Of a stretch of 64,000 bases of DNA, positions 39,997-48,944 are shown piece by piece. Source of the DNA: SHAN690 sp023262195. GTDB taxonomy: Bacteria > Bacteroidota > Bacteroidia > Flavobacteriales_G > Salibacteraceae. The notes beneath the pieces were generated by a model that had not been told where the DNA came from, made no database searches, and saw nothing but the letters and a program-made list of their open reading frames with translations. A program made the position numbers and the translations under genes. Location: positions 124,001 to 188,000 of the forward strand of contig JAYQJE010000001.1 of assembly GCA_038142005.1 (NCBI GenBank), read 5' to 3'. Each line of letters begins with the position of its first letter. Position 1 is the stretch's first letter.

Positions 39997-40548
39997 TTAC
40001 TTTTTGAATGGTAATCCAAATTCTTTTAATAGTTCAAATGCTTCTTCATCAGTATTCGCAGATGTCACCATCGTGATGTCCATACCTGAGACTCGATTTA
40101 TTTTATCAATGTCAATTTCAGGAAAGATGATCTGCTCTTTAATACCCATGTTATAGTTGCCTCTACCATCGAAACCTTTTGGGCTAATGCCTCTAAAGTC
40201 TCTAGTTCTAGGAAGGGCTACTGATACAAGTCGATCAAGGAATTCATACATCATATCTCCTCTCAACGTAACCTTGGCACCAATAGGCATTCCCTTACGC
40301 AATTTGAAGTTTGACACATCTTTCTTGGCATATGTGGCAATGGCCTTTTGCCCGCTAATAGTCGTCATCTCCGCTAGCGCGTTCTCGATCAGCTTCTTGT
40401 CCGCTGTGGCGTCTCCCAAACCTTGACTGAGAACAATTTTCTTCAACACAGGAGCCTGCATTTTACTGCTATACTTGAACTTCTCAATTAAAGAAGGTGC
40501 AATAGATTCTGTGTATTGCTTCTTTAAACGTGGCGTGTAATTACTCAT
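39997..40548 (-). CDS. rplE: 50S ribosomal protein L5
   Basis: 183 aa. Start ATG 40548 (MSNYTPRLKKQYTESIAPSL) is the family start and has a strong Shine-Dalgarno sequence. Core motifs are KIVLSQGLGDATADKKLIENA, KDVSNFKLRKGMPIGAKVTLRG and the C-terminal GNYNMGIKEQIIFPEIDIDKI. It carries the 5S rRNA-binding and P-site tRNA-contacting functions. As sequenced, rplX runs into it without a stop, which I take to be a missing base at the junction. Confidence 0.97.
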   Translation of the reverse strand: MSNYTPRLKKQYTESIAPSLIEKFKYSSKMQAPVLKKIVLSQGLGDATADKKLIENALAEMTTISGQKAIATYAKKDVSNFKLRKGMPIGAKVTLRGDMMYEFLDRLVSVALPRTRDFRGISPKGFDGRGNYNMGIKEQIIFPEIDIDKINRVSGMDITMVTSANTDEEAFELLKEFGLPFKK

Positions 40549-40561
40549 TTGATTACCTCCT
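40549..40561 (-). promoter_or_regulatory. Strong ribosome binding site of rplE
   Basis: AGGAGG at 40556-40561 followed by a seven-base spacer and ATG. A full Shine-Dalgarno is unusual for Bacteroidota genes and supports separate initiation of L5 rather than an L24-L5 fusion. Confidence 0.75.
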
Positions 40562-40878
40562 GATCTATTTGAATATCGGACTTTATTGCCTTTCTCATCC
40601 ACTTTCCTTCCAATTCGACACGGCTTACCATCTTTCGGATCGATATGCAAAAGGTTTGAAATATGAATTGAACCTTCTTTCTTAACGATGCCTCCATCTG
40701 GAGTGGCTGCGTTTGGCTTGGTGTGAACAGACATCATATTTAAACCTTCGACAATAGCTCTTAACTTTTGTCTATCAACGTCTAATACGCGTCCAGATTT
40801 TCCTTTTTCATTACCTGAGATGACCATTACTTCATCTCCTTTTTTTATGTGCAATTTTCTTTGCATTTCATTTATCAT
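40553..40878 (-). CDS. rplX: 50S ribosomal protein L24
   Basis: About 108 aa. The KOW segment HIKKGDEVMVISGNEKGKSGRV and KEGSIHISNLLHIDPKDGKP / RIGRKVDEKGNKVRYS match L24. The start may be ATG 40878 or, more like the family, ATG 40866 (MQRKLHIKKGD). No stop codon separates it from rplE; one extra base before 40555 would create TAA at 40553-40555, giving the C-terminus NRSGG. It initiates 50S assembly by binding 23S rRNA. Confidence 0.9.
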
Positions 40879-41247
40879 TTAGAGCACTTCTGGTGCTAAT
40901 GACACAATCTTCATAAACTGCTTCTCACGAAGCTCTCTTGCGACAGGTCCGAAGATTCGGGTGCCACGCATTTCGCCTGTTGCATTAAGCAAGACCACAG
41001 CGTTTTCATCAAATCGGATGTAAGATCCATCACTTCGTCTCACTTCCTTTTTAGTTCGTACTACCACAGCTTGGCTTACTGCGCCTTTCTTTATATTACC
41101 AGAAGGCATCGCGTCTTTAACCGACACAACGACCAAATCTCCGATACTAGCGTAGCGTCTTTTGGTGCCACCCAATACCCGAATGCAGAGCACCTCTTTG
41201 GCACCACTGTTATCGGCCACTTTCATACGTGATTCTTGCTGTAACAT
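40879..41247 (-). CDS. rplN: 50S ribosomal protein L14
   Basis: 122 aa. MLQQESRMKVADNSGAKEVL, RRYASIGDLVVVSVKDAMPSG and the C-terminal GTRIFGPVARELREKQFMKI are unmistakable. It forms intersubunit bridges and is the docking site of RsfS. Nine bases from rpsQ; its stop adjoins the first possible rplX start. Confidence 0.98.
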   Translation of the reverse strand: MLQQESRMKVADNSGAKEVLCIRVLGGTKRRYASIGDLVVVSVKDAMPSGNIKKGAVSQAVVVRTKKEVRRSDGSYIRFDENAVVLLNATGEMRGTRIFGPVARELREKQFMKIVSLAPEVL

Positions 41248-41256
41248 TTCTCTTTC

Positions 41257-41514
41257 TTATTTAGCTTTTTCAACAACTTCAATCAACCTCCAGCACTTAC
41301 GCTTACTCATAGGACGAGTCTCCATAATGCGAACAGTATCACCAATTCCGCACTCATTCTTCTCATCATGAGCGACAAACTTTTTTGAAACATTCACGAA
41401 CTTACCATACATGGGATGCTTCATTTTTCTAGATACCGTAACTACAATGGACTTTTCCATTTTATCACTAGTCACGACACCAATTCTTTCTTTTCTAAGA
41501 TTTCTTTCAGACAT
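41257..41514 (-). CDS. rpsQ: 30S ribosomal protein S17
   Basis: 85 aa. RNLRKERIGVVTSDKMEKSI then VVTVSRKMKHPMYGKFV, and FVAHDEKNECGIGDTVRIME followed by TRPMSKRKCWRLIEVVEKAK show the OB-fold of S17. It binds the 5' domain of 16S rRNA early in 30S assembly. Between rpmC and rplN. Confidence 0.98.
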   Translation of the reverse strand: MSERNLRKERIGVVTSDKMEKSIVVTVSRKMKHPMYGKFVNVSKKFVAHDEKNECGIGDTVRIMETRPMSKRKCWRLIEVVEKAK

Positions 41515-41524
41515 AATCTATGGC

Positions 41525-41719
41525 TTAAGCTTCATTTGACCTTTTGGTTAACTCTGTCATCAGACGCGCTACATCCTTTTTCTTTTCTCTAAGAACCAAT
41601 GGATTCTCAAGAGGAGAGATAGCATGCTGCATCTTCATCTTAGCAAGTGTTGATTTTTCATCAATCAACTTATCTTGTACTTCCTCAGTGGTCATTTCCC
41701 GAATTACTGACGACTTCAT
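41525..41719 (-). CDS. rpmC: 50S ribosomal protein L29
   Basis: 64 aa, normal size. Two-helix protein: EMTTEEVQDKLIDEKSTLAK followed by HAISPLENPLVLREKKKDVARL. It lies at the exit tunnel next to L23. It follows rplP by 12 bases. Confidence 0.97.
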   Translation of the reverse strand: MKSSVIREMTTEEVQDKLIDEKSTLAKMKMQHAISPLENPLVLREKKKDVARLMTELTKRSNEA

Positions 41720-41731
41720 TTCTTTTCCTTT

Positions 41732-42151
41732 TTAATCCTGATAATCCCTACGGACTACAAATTTTGTTACTACTGGAAGTTTCTGAGCGGCAAGTCGCAA
41801 CGCTTCTTTACCAACTTCAAGAGATACTCCTTCAACTTCGAAGAGCATTCGACCTGGCTCAATTTTCGCAGCCCAGTGATCAAGCGCACCTTTTCCTTTA
41901 CCCATTCTTACCTCTGCGGGTTTCTTGGTAATTGGCACATCTGGAAAAACTCTAATCCAAACCTGGCCTTCACGTTTCATATAACGCGTTACCGCGATAC
42001 GAGCCGCCTCTATTTGACGTGAGGTCAATCTTCCCATTTCAAGACTTTTTATACCAAAGGTTCCGAATGCCAACTGGTTTCCCCTTTGTGCATTTCCCTT
42101 GATACGTCCCTTCTGCTGTTTTCTATGCTTTGTTTTTCTTGGTGATAACAT
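41732..42151 (-). CDS. rplP: 50S ribosomal protein L16
   Basis: 139 aa from ATG 42151; the longer frame would need a TTG start. MLSPRKTKHRKQQKGRIKGN, QIEAARIAVTRYMKREGQVW, RMGKGKGALDHWAAKIEPGR and LFEVEGVSLEVGKEALRLAAQK are typical (quoted in parts). It organises the A site of the 50S subunit. Between rpsC and rpmC. Confidence 0.97.
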   Translation of the reverse strand: MLSPRKTKHRKQQKGRIKGNAQRGNQLAFGTFGIKSLEMGRLTSRQIEAARIAVTRYMKREGQVWIRVFPDVPITKKPAEVRMGKGKGALDHWAAKIEPGRMLFEVEGVSLEVGKEALRLAAQKLPVVTKFVVRRDYQD

Positions 42152-42163
42152 CGTCAATTAGTT

Positions 42164-42895
42164 TTAAGCCATTGGTTTTCTTCTGCCACCTCTTCCTCCG
42201 CGGGCACCATCATTTCCACCTTTTCCCTTATTTGGGGTTCCAGAACCTACAGATGAAGACAGGTCACGTTTTCCGTATACCTCACCCTTACAAATCCATA
42301 CTTTAACTCCAATTCTACCATAGGTGGTGTGAGCCTCAGAAAGAGCATAATCAATGTCAGCTCTAAATGTGTGTAATGGTGTTCTTCCGTCTTTATACTG
42401 TTCTGTTCTTGCCATTTCAGCTCCGTTCAAACGACCGCTGATCATTACCTTAATACCTTCAGCACCCATACGCATGGTTGAGGCTACGGACATTTTAGCT
42501 GCTCTACGGAAAGATATTCTGCCCTCAATTTGTCGAGCTATTGCGTCTGCAACAAGCTTGGCATCGAGCTCAGGTCTTTTAATCTCGTAGATATTTATCT
42601 GAACTTCTTTTCCAGTTAATTTCTTCAATTCTTCTTTTAGTCGATCAACATCCTGTCCACCTTTTCCGATGATGATTCCAGGTCGGGCAGTATTAATCGT
42701 AACTGTGACCAATTTCATTGTTCGTTCAATGACGATATGCGAAACGCTAGCATTTTTCAAACGTGCGTACACATAGTCTCTGATCTTTCGGTCCTCAACG
42801 AGCTTATCTCCAAAGTCTTTACCTCCGAACCACTGAGAATCCCAGCCTCTTATAAAGCCAAGCCTATTGCCGATTGGATTTGTTTTCTGTCCCAT
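42164..42895 (-). CDS. rpsC: 30S ribosomal protein S3
   Basis: 243 aa. MGQKTNPIGNRLGFIRGWDS at the start, the KH domain with INTARPGIIIGKGGQDVDRLKEEL, and the C-terminal domain RISFRRAAKMSVASTMRMGAEGIKV / YGRIGVKVWICKGEVYGKRD. The tail is Gly/Arg-rich (GGNDGARGGRGGRRKPMA). It lines the mRNA entry channel. One base separates it from rplV. Confidence 0.98.
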   Translation of the reverse strand: MGQKTNPIGNRLGFIRGWDSQWFGGKDFGDKLVEDRKIRDYVYARLKNASVSHIVIERTMKLVTVTINTARPGIIIGKGGQDVDRLKEELKKLTGKEVQINIYEIKRPELDAKLVADAIARQIEGRISFRRAAKMSVASTMRMGAEGIKVMISGRLNGAEMARTEQYKDGRTPLHTFRADIDYALSEAHTTYGRIGVKVWICKGEVYGKRDLSSSVGSGTPNKGKGGNDGARGGRGGRRKPMA

Positions 42896-43324
42896 TTATG
42901 ATTCTGAATTTTCTGTTTGATTGGTCATCTGCTCGTTTGCACTTGCAAGCACCATATTTATATGGTTAGATCTTTTTCTAATTCTATAGGCTCTACCTTG
43001 AGGAGCAGGCTGAATTCTTTTTAAAGCCCTACCACTATCAACAGAGATTTCTTTGATGAAGAGTCCTGCTTCTTCCCATCGTTCACCCGACTTCTGCTCA
43101 AAATTTGAAATGGCAGACATTAGTAGTTTTTCCAAGTCACGAGCGGCATGCTTTTTCGTGAATTTCAAAACTGCTGAAGCTTTAGCTACATCCATTCCGC
43201 GCACCAAGTCAGCTACAAGTCTCATCTTTCTTGGAGATGTAGGGCAATTACGCAACTTAGCTATGTAGAGGTTTTTCCTCTCCTCTTTGATGCGTTCTGC
43301 CATATTGTGTTTTCTTACTCCCAT
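42896..43324 (-). CDS. rplV: 50S ribosomal protein L22
   Basis: 142 aa, longer than the 110 aa E. coli protein because of a short N-terminal basic segment and a C-terminal tail ending NEQMTNQTENSES. The core has NCPTSPRKMRLVADLVRGMD, KKHAARDLEKLLMSAISNFE and the tunnel loop AFI-like region GRALKRIQPAPQGRAYRIRKRSNHI (quoted in part). Its loop lines the nascent-chain tunnel. Between rpsS and rpsC. The start could also be MAERIKEERK, seven codons later. Confidence 0.96.
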   Translation of the reverse strand: MGVRKHNMAERIKEERKNLYIAKLRNCPTSPRKMRLVADLVRGMDVAKASAVLKFTKKHAARDLEKLLMSAISNFEQKSGERWEEAGLFIKEISVDSGRALKRIQPAPQGRAYRIRKRSNHINMVLASANEQMTNQTENSES

Positions 43325-43336
43325 GACTTTCTAATC

Positions 43337-43612
43337 TTACTTCTTGCCTTTTTTATTACCTGCATGACCACGGAAATTTCTAGTAGGAGCAAACTCTCCG
43401 AGTTTGTGGCCTACCATATTCTCCGTTACATATACAGGAATGAATTTCTTTCCATTGTGCACTGCAATGGTTAACCCAACGAACTCAGGTGTAATCATTG
43501 AAGCTCTGCTCCAAGTCTTGATTACACTCTTCTTCCCTGAAGACTGAGCCTCCTCAGCTCTCTGACGGAGCTTATAGTGCACAAATGGCGGTTTTTTAAG
43601 TGATCTACTCAT
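43337..43612 (-). CDS. rpsS: 30S ribosomal protein S19
   Basis: 91 aa. SRSLKKPPFVHYKLRQRAEE, KTWSRASMITPEFVGLTIAV and HNGKKFIPVYVTENMVGHKLGEFAPTRNFRGH (in part) are diagnostic. It sits in the 30S head with S13. Three bases after rplB. Confidence 0.98.
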   Translation of the reverse strand: MSRSLKKPPFVHYKLRQRAEEAQSSGKKSVIKTWSRASMITPEFVGLTIAVHNGKKFIPVYVTENMVGHKLGEFAPTRNFRGHAGNKKGKK

Positions 43613-43615
43613 GCC

Positions 43616-44440
43616 TTATTTCTTACGTTTTTCTACGATGAACTTGTTTGATGGCTTCTTCTTTGCCCGTGTCTTATAGCCCTTAGCAGGAACTCCAGTG
43701 CGCGATCTAGGATGACCTCCTGAAGCTCTACCTTCACCACCGCCCATTGGGTGATCAACCGGATTCATGGCTACACCTCTAACTCTTGGTCTTCTTCCTA
43801 ACCATCTGCTTCTACCTGCCTTACCGCTTCGCTCAAGGAAGTGATCTGAATTTCCTACAGTTCCGACGGTGGCCATACAAGTTTGTAACACCATTCTTAC
43901 CTCACCACTTGGCATCTTCAAAACAGCATACTTTCCTTCTTTGGCTGATAATTGAGCGTATGTACCAGCGCTGCGTGCAAACTTGCCACCCTGATTTGGG
44001 TTCAGTTCAATATTGTGCACGATAGTTCCCAGAGGCATATTTGCTAAAGGGAGTGCATTACCAACTTCAGGAGCTACTTTTTCTCCGCTTACGATTTCTT
44101 GTCCTACTGTAATTCCGGCAGGGGCTAAGATGTATCGCTTCTCACCGTCTGTGTATTCTACCAATGCGATTCGCGCATTTCTATTCGGATCATATTCAAC
44201 ACTCTGAACGGTGGCTTTAATGTCCTTCTTGTCTCGCTTGAAGTCGATTAACCTGTATCGCTGCTTATGACCTCCACCGCGCTGGCGAATGGTCATCTTA
44301 CCTGAATTATTTCTTCCTCCTGATTTATTCTTCCCAACTACCAAAGACTTTTCAGGAGTTGAAGAAGTAATAGTATCGAAGGAACTCACGACTTTAAATC
44401 GCTGTCCAGGAGTGGTCGGTCTTAATTTTCTAACTGCCAT
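43616..44440 (-). CDS. rplB: 50S ribosomal protein L2
   Basis: 274 aa against 273 in E. coli. AVRKLRPTTPGQRFKVVSSF, GRNNSGKMTIRQRGGGHKQRYR, GRRPRVRGVAMNPVDHPMGGGEGR (in part, including the conserved His near the peptidyl transferase centre) and HPRSRTGVPAKGYKTRAKKK. It is needed for subunit joining and peptidyl transfer. Between rplW and rpsS. Confidence 0.98.
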   Translation of the reverse strand: MAVRKLRPTTPGQRFKVVSSFDTITSSTPEKSLVVGKNKSGGRNNSGKMTIRQRGGGHKQRYRLIDFKRDKKDIKATVQSVEYDPNRNARIALVEYTDGEKRYILAPAGITVGQEIVSGEKVAPEVGNALPLANMPLGTIVHNIELNPNQGGKFARSAGTYAQLSAKEGKYAVLKMPSGEVRMVLQTCMATVGTVGNSDHFLERSGKAGRSRWLGRRPRVRGVAMNPVDHPMGGGEGRASGGHPRSRTGVPAKGYKTRAKKKPSNKFIVEKRKK

Positions 44441-44451
44441 TCTTTCCTTAC

Positions 44452-44742
44452 TTAAATGTTAGCATAGAAATCAATCACATCTCCATCAGCCACTGACACA
44501 AGTGCTTTCTTGAAGTGATTTGTTCTACCATCAACGATAGCGGTTTTAGTGTACCGCTTTTTATTCTTACCGGCATACATCATGGTATTTACCGATGTTA
44601 CTGTTACATTGTACTGCTCTTCGACAGCCTTTCGAATTTCTACCTTATTAGCGTCTCTGTTCACAACGAATCCGTACTGACCTCTTTTTTCGCTGAGCTC
44701 AGTCATTTTTTCGGTAATAAGTGGTTTGATAAGTATGCTCAT
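44452..44742 (-). CDS. rplW: 50S ribosomal protein L23
   Basis: 96 aa. MSILIKPLITEKMTELSEKR, VNRDANKVEIRKAVEEQYNV and TMMYAGKNKKRYTKTAIVDG fit L23. It is the docking site for trigger factor and SRP at the exit tunnel. Between rplD and rplB with gaps of about ten bases or less. Confidence 0.97.
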   Translation of the reverse strand: MSILIKPLITEKMTELSEKRGQYGFVVNRDANKVEIRKAVEEQYNVTVTSVNTMMYAGKNKKRYTKTAIVDGRTNHFKKALVSVADGDVIDFYANI

Positions 44743-44748
44743 CTCAGA

Positions 44749-45375
44749 TTACTTTAAGGTTTCGTTTATTTTCTCAATAGCGCCCTCACATAGCAAAAGC
44801 ACATTTGCGTTCATCAAGTCATAGGTATTGAGACTGTCTGCAGTGGTAACCTTCGCTTTTGGAAAATTTCTCGCGCTTAATACGAGCTCAGTTTGAACAT
44901 CAGCTGTGACCAATAAAGTCTTTTTCCCAGCAAGATCTAGTCCATTGAGCATTTCTAGATATGACTTAGTTTTTGGAGCATCTAGTGTGATGTTCTCCAT
45001 TACTCTGATATCCTTAGATGCTGCTTTTGCCGATAGAGCAGATTTTCGTGCTAGTCTCTTTACTTTCTTGTTAAGCTTAAAGCCGTAGTCTCTTGGTTCT
45101 GGACCATGAGCTCTACCTCCACCCACAAAAACTGGAGACTTGATGCTTCCTGCTCGGGCACCACCAGTTCCTTTTTGCTTTTTGATTTTTCGTGTTGAGT
45201 AGCTTACCTCAGCACGCGCCTTAACTTTACTTGTACCCTGACGCTGATTAGCAAGAAACTGCTTAACATCGAGATATACGGCATGCTCATTTGGTTCTAT
45301 ACCAAAAACATCCTTGTCTAGCTCAACCTTTTTGCCGGTATCCTTGCCAAATATGTTATGTATCGCAAACTCCAT
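44749..45375 (-). CDS. rplD: 50S ribosomal protein L4
   Basis: 208 aa. The tunnel loop region STRKIKKQKGTGGARAGSIKSP and FVGGGRAHGPEPRDYGFKLNKKVKRLA (in part) are typical, followed by the Rossmann-like globular part. In E. coli L4 autoregulates the S10 operon; I see no equivalent leader here. Its ATG overlaps the rplC stop by one base (TAATG). Confidence 0.98.
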   Translation of the reverse strand: MEFAIHNIFGKDTGKKVELDKDVFGIEPNEHAVYLDVKQFLANQRQGTSKVKARAEVSYSTRKIKKQKGTGGARAGSIKSPVFVGGGRAHGPEPRDYGFKLNKKVKRLARKSALSAKAASKDIRVMENITLDAPKTKSYLEMLNGLDLAGKKTLLVTADVQTELVLSARNFPKAKVTTADSLNTYDLMNANVLLLCEGAIEKINETLK

Positions 45376-45992
45376 TATTTCTCTATAATTACGTATGATC
45401 CTTTTGATCCTGGCACTGCTCCTTTTACAAGGACCACATTCTTTTCTGCCAAAACTTTAACTACTTCAAGATTGATCATCTTCACGCGCTCACCACCCAT
45501 TCTACCAGCCATTCGCATTCCTTTGAATACACGAGAAGGTGTAGAACATGCACCAATAGAACCAGGAGCACGCAATCTATTATGTTGACCATGTGTAGCA
45601 TCCCCAACTCCGCGGAAACCGTGTCGCTTAACTACACCTTGAAAACCTTTACCCTTAGATGTTCCCACTACGTCCACAAATTCTCCTTCTTCGAGAATGT
45701 CAACGCTCACTGTTTCTCCAACAGCTTGATCTCCATCCCAATCACGAAATTCTACAACCTTTCGCTTAGCATTGGTATTGGCTTTATCAAAATGACCTTT
45801 TGCACTTTTGATGGTGTTCTTTTCACTGATATCATCAAAGGCTAGCTGCGTAGCATTGTAACCATCGTTCTCTTCGCTTCTGATCTGTGTAATAACACAA
45901 GGACCCGCTTCGATTACCGTACATGGAATGTTTTTACCCTCTTCAGAGAATACACTCGTCATTCCAACTTTCTTTCCAATTATTCCTATCAT
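45375..45992 (-). CDS. rplC: 50S ribosomal protein L3
   Basis: 205 aa. MIGIIGKKVGMTSVFSEEGK, VDVVGTSKGKGFQGVVKRHG and the central loop THGQHNRLRAPGSIGACSTPSRVFKGMRMAGRMG (in part), which reaches the peptidyl transferase centre. It is an early 50S assembly protein. Between rpsJ and rplD. Confidence 0.98.
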   Translation of the reverse strand: MIGIIGKKVGMTSVFSEEGKNIPCTVIEAGPCVITQIRSEENDGYNATQLAFDDISEKNTIKSAKGHFDKANTNAKRKVVEFRDWDGDQAVGETVSVDILEEGEFVDVVGTSKGKGFQGVVKRHGFRGVGDATHGQHNRLRAPGSIGACSTPSRVFKGMRMAGRMGGERVKMINLEVVKVLAEKNVVLVKGAVPGSKGSYVIIEK

Positions 45993-46012
45993 CTCTTTCT
46001 TGAATTATTGGG

Positions 46013-46318
46013 TTATACTTTGATTTCAACATCAACACCACTTGGAAGCTCTAGGCCCATAAGTGCATCAATGGTTTTAGATGAGCTACTATAAATGTCC
46101 ATTAGACGTTTGTAGCTTGAAAGTTGGAACTGCTCACGAGCTTTCTTATTTACGTGCGGTGATCTTAACACCGTGTAAATCTGCTTCTGTGTGGGCAGAG
46201 GAATCGGTCCACTTACGACAGCACCGGTAGTCTTTACCGTCTTCACAATCTTCTCAGCTGATTTATCAACTAAGTTGTGGTCGTAGGACTTAAGCTTTAT
46301 TCTGATTCGTTGCGCCAT
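46013..46318 (-). CDS. rpsJ: 30S ribosomal protein S10
   Basis: 101 aa. MAQRIRIKLKSYDHNLVDKS, TGAVVSGPIPLPTQKQIYTV and LRSPHVNKKAREQFQLSSYKR are conserved (in part). Besides its 30S role it binds NusB in antitermination. It directly follows fusA: the tuf gene that sits at this place in many bacteria is absent, as is usual in Bacteroidota, so the str and S10 operons are joined. Confidence 0.98.
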   Translation of the reverse strand: MAQRIRIKLKSYDHNLVDKSAEKIVKTVKTTGAVVSGPIPLPTQKQIYTVLRSPHVNKKAREQFQLSSYKRLMDIYSSSSKTIDALMGLELPSGVDVEIKV

Positions 46319-46342
46319 CTCTTTTAAATAATATCTGCGTTG

Positions 46343-48451
46343 TTATGCTTTTTCTAGTCTTCCTTTAACTGTATCTATTACCTCCTTGGCAATGTTCTTT
46401 GGACACTCATCATAATGTGAGAATTCCATTGATGAAGTAGCACGACCAGAAGTAATAGTTCTTAGCTGAGTAACATATCCGAACATTTCAGATAATGGCA
46501 CTTTTGCCTTTACAACTTTAGATCCAGCTCTGTCATCCATTCCTTCTACAACTCCTCTCCTACGGTTCAAATCACCTACCACATCACCCATATTTTGCTC
46601 TGGAGTCACCACTTCAAGCTTCATAATAGGCTCAAGCAGCACTGGATTACATTGTGGGATGGCATTACGATATGCCATTTTTGCAGCCAGTTCAAATGAT
46701 AACTGATCAGAATCCACAGCGTGGAAAGAGCCATCGAGAAGCGTTACTTTCAAGTTATCTACTTGATAACCAGCTAAAACACCGTTCTTCATTGCTTATT
46801 TGAATACTTTCTCAACCTATGGAATAAATTCCTTCGGTACATTACAACACTTAACTTCATTTTCGAATATCAGACCTGGCTTCTCAGCATCTCCTGGTTC
46901 GATTTTGACGATAACATCAGCGAACTTACCACGACCACCACTTTGCTTCTTATATACCTCGCGGTGCTGGGCAGAGCCGGTAATTGATTCCTTATAATTT
47001 ACTTGTGGAGCTCCTTGATCTATTTCAACCTTGAACTCACGCTTCATTCGATCAATGATGATATCTAGGTGAAGCTCTCCCATTCCACTCAATACCGTCT
47101 GACCTGTTTCTTCATCGGTATATATCGTAAGGGTTGGATCCTCTTCAGACAGCTTGGCTAGTGCCATCCCCATCTTGTCTACGTCAGCTTGAGTCTTTGG
47201 CTCTACAGCCACACCAATTACAGGATCTGGGAAATCCATAGATTCCAAAACTATCGGGTGCTTTTCATCACAAAGCGTGTCTCCAGTTTTGATATCCTTA
47301 AAACCAACCAATGCACCAATGTCACCGCAGTGCAACTGAGGGATTTGGTTCTGCTTGTTGGCGTGCATCTGGAAAATTCTTGAAATTCTTTCTTTATTTC
47401 CTGACCGTGTATTCAAGACATAAGAACCCGCCTCCAAAGTACCAGAGTATGATCTTGTAAAGCAAAGTCTACCAACAAATGGGTCAGTTGCGATCTTAAA
47501 TGCCAGAGCTGAAAATGGCTCCTGTGGAGACGGTTTGCGTGATTCTTCCTGGTCAGTCTTTGGATTTGTTCCAACAATTGCCTCTGTGTCAATTGGTGAA
47601 GGGAGAATCTCCATCACCATATCGAGCATTGCCTGCACCCCTTTATTCTTAAATGCAGAACCACACATCATTGGAACAACTTTTCCAGCAATTGTAGCTT
47701 CGCGTAGAGCGTCAAGGATTTCTCTTTCTGTCAAAGAGTTTTCATCCTCAAAGTATTTCTCCATTAGGTTGTCATCAAATTCTGCAACCGCTTCAAGAAG
47801 CTGACCGCGCAATTCTCTAGCCTCGTCAACAATATCTGATGGGATATCAATCTCTTGGAAGGTCATTCCCATATCTTCCTCATTCCAAGTAATTCCACGG
47901 AAATTTATAAGGTCAACTACACCTTTAAATCCCTCTTCGGCTCCAATATTTAATTGTAGTGGTAAAGCATGGCTACCGAGCATTTCTTTCACCTGCTTAC
48001 ATACAGCGAGGAAATCAGCACCCTGACGATCCATTTTATTTACAAAACCGATTCTTGGAACATTGTAATTGTTTGCTAATCTCCAGTTTGTTTCAGATTG
48101 TGGCTCAACACCGTCAACTGCACTAAACAAGAAAACAAGACCATCCAAAACACGAAGTGATCTATTCACCTCTACGGTAAAATCAACGTGACCAGGAGTA
48201 TCGATGATGTTTACATGGTACTCTTGATCTCGGTAGTTCCAATTTAATGTTGTTGCAGCAGATGTAATGGTAATACCACGCTCTTGTTCCTGAGCCATCC
48301 AATCCATTGTTGCCGCACCGTCATGAACCTCACCGATTTTGTGACTAACCCCACCGTAGTATAATATCCTTTCGGTAGTCGTGGTCTTACCAGCATCAAT
48401 GTGAGCTGCTATACCAATGTTTCTCGTAAACTTTAAATCTCTTTTCGCCAT
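46343..48451 (-). CDS. fusA: Elongation factor G (two in-frame stop codons)
   Basis: About 702 codons in one frame. The GTPase domain is intact: AAHIDAGKTTTTERILYYGG, DTPGHVDFTVEVNRSLR and FVNKMDRQGAD; later domains include GMGELHLDIIIDRMKREF and, after the lesions, VLAGYQVDNLKVTLLDGSFH with DSDQLSFELAAKMAY. Between 46790 and 46850 the frame reads VKCCNVPKEFIP-TAG-VEKVFK-TAA-AMKNG where the family has VKGGNVPKEFIPxVEKGFKEAMKNG: two Gly-to-Cys, one Gly-to-Val and two stops. No frame change is involved. EF-G is essential, so a sequence artefact is likely. Confidence 0.95.
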
Positions 48452-48469
48452 TTCTAAACTATAACCAAA

Positions 48470-48937
48470 TTAGAATCGGAAGTGAGCAAACGCCTTGTTT
48501 GCTTCAGCCATTCGGTGTGTATCCTCTTTCTTTTTAAATGCAGCACCTTCTTCTTTGGCTGCTGCCATAATCTCATCAGCAAGTTTTTGACCCATGCTCT
48601 TTCCATTTCTCTTGGCAGAGAAAGAAATAAGCCACTTCATTCCTTGACTTGTTTTTCTGCTAGCTCTAATCTCCTGCGGTATTTGGAAAGTCGACCCTCC
48701 AATTCTGCGACTCTTCACCTCCACTTGAGGAGTAACGTTCTCCAAAGCCTTCTTCCAAACGTCTAACCCGCTCTCTTCAGTCTTCGCTTCAACTATATCC
48801 ATCGCTTCATAAAAGATTCGATATGCCGTATTCTTTTTGCCATCAAGCATAAGGTTGTTGACAAACTTGGTTACCAGCGTGTCTCCATATCGAGGATCTG
48901 GTAAGATGATTCGTTCTTTAGCTCTTCCTTTTCTCAT
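48470..48937 (-). CDS. rpsG: 30S ribosomal protein S7
   Basis: 155 aa. MRKGRAKERIILPDPRYGDT, VTKFVNNLMLDGKKNTAYRIFY (in part), VEVKSRRIGGSTFQIPQEIR and EANKAFAHFRF fit S7. It organises the 30S head and contacts E-site tRNA. Between rpsL and fusA, the standard str order. Confidence 0.98.
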   Translation of the reverse strand: MRKGRAKERIILPDPRYGDTLVTKFVNNLMLDGKKNTAYRIFYEAMDIVEAKTEESGLDVWKKALENVTPQVEVKSRRIGGSTFQIPQEIRASRKTSQGMKWLISFSAKRNGKSMGQKLADEIMAAAKEEGAAFKKKEDTHRMAEANKAFAHFRF

Positions 48938-48944
48938 CTCCTAA

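Noticed and set aside
46785..46850. Stop codons in fusA as recoding (selenocysteine, pyrrolysine or read-through)
   Set aside because: Two different stops (TAG and TAA) occur together with Gly-to-Cys and Gly-to-Val changes of the same mutation class, and no recoding gene or structure is visible.
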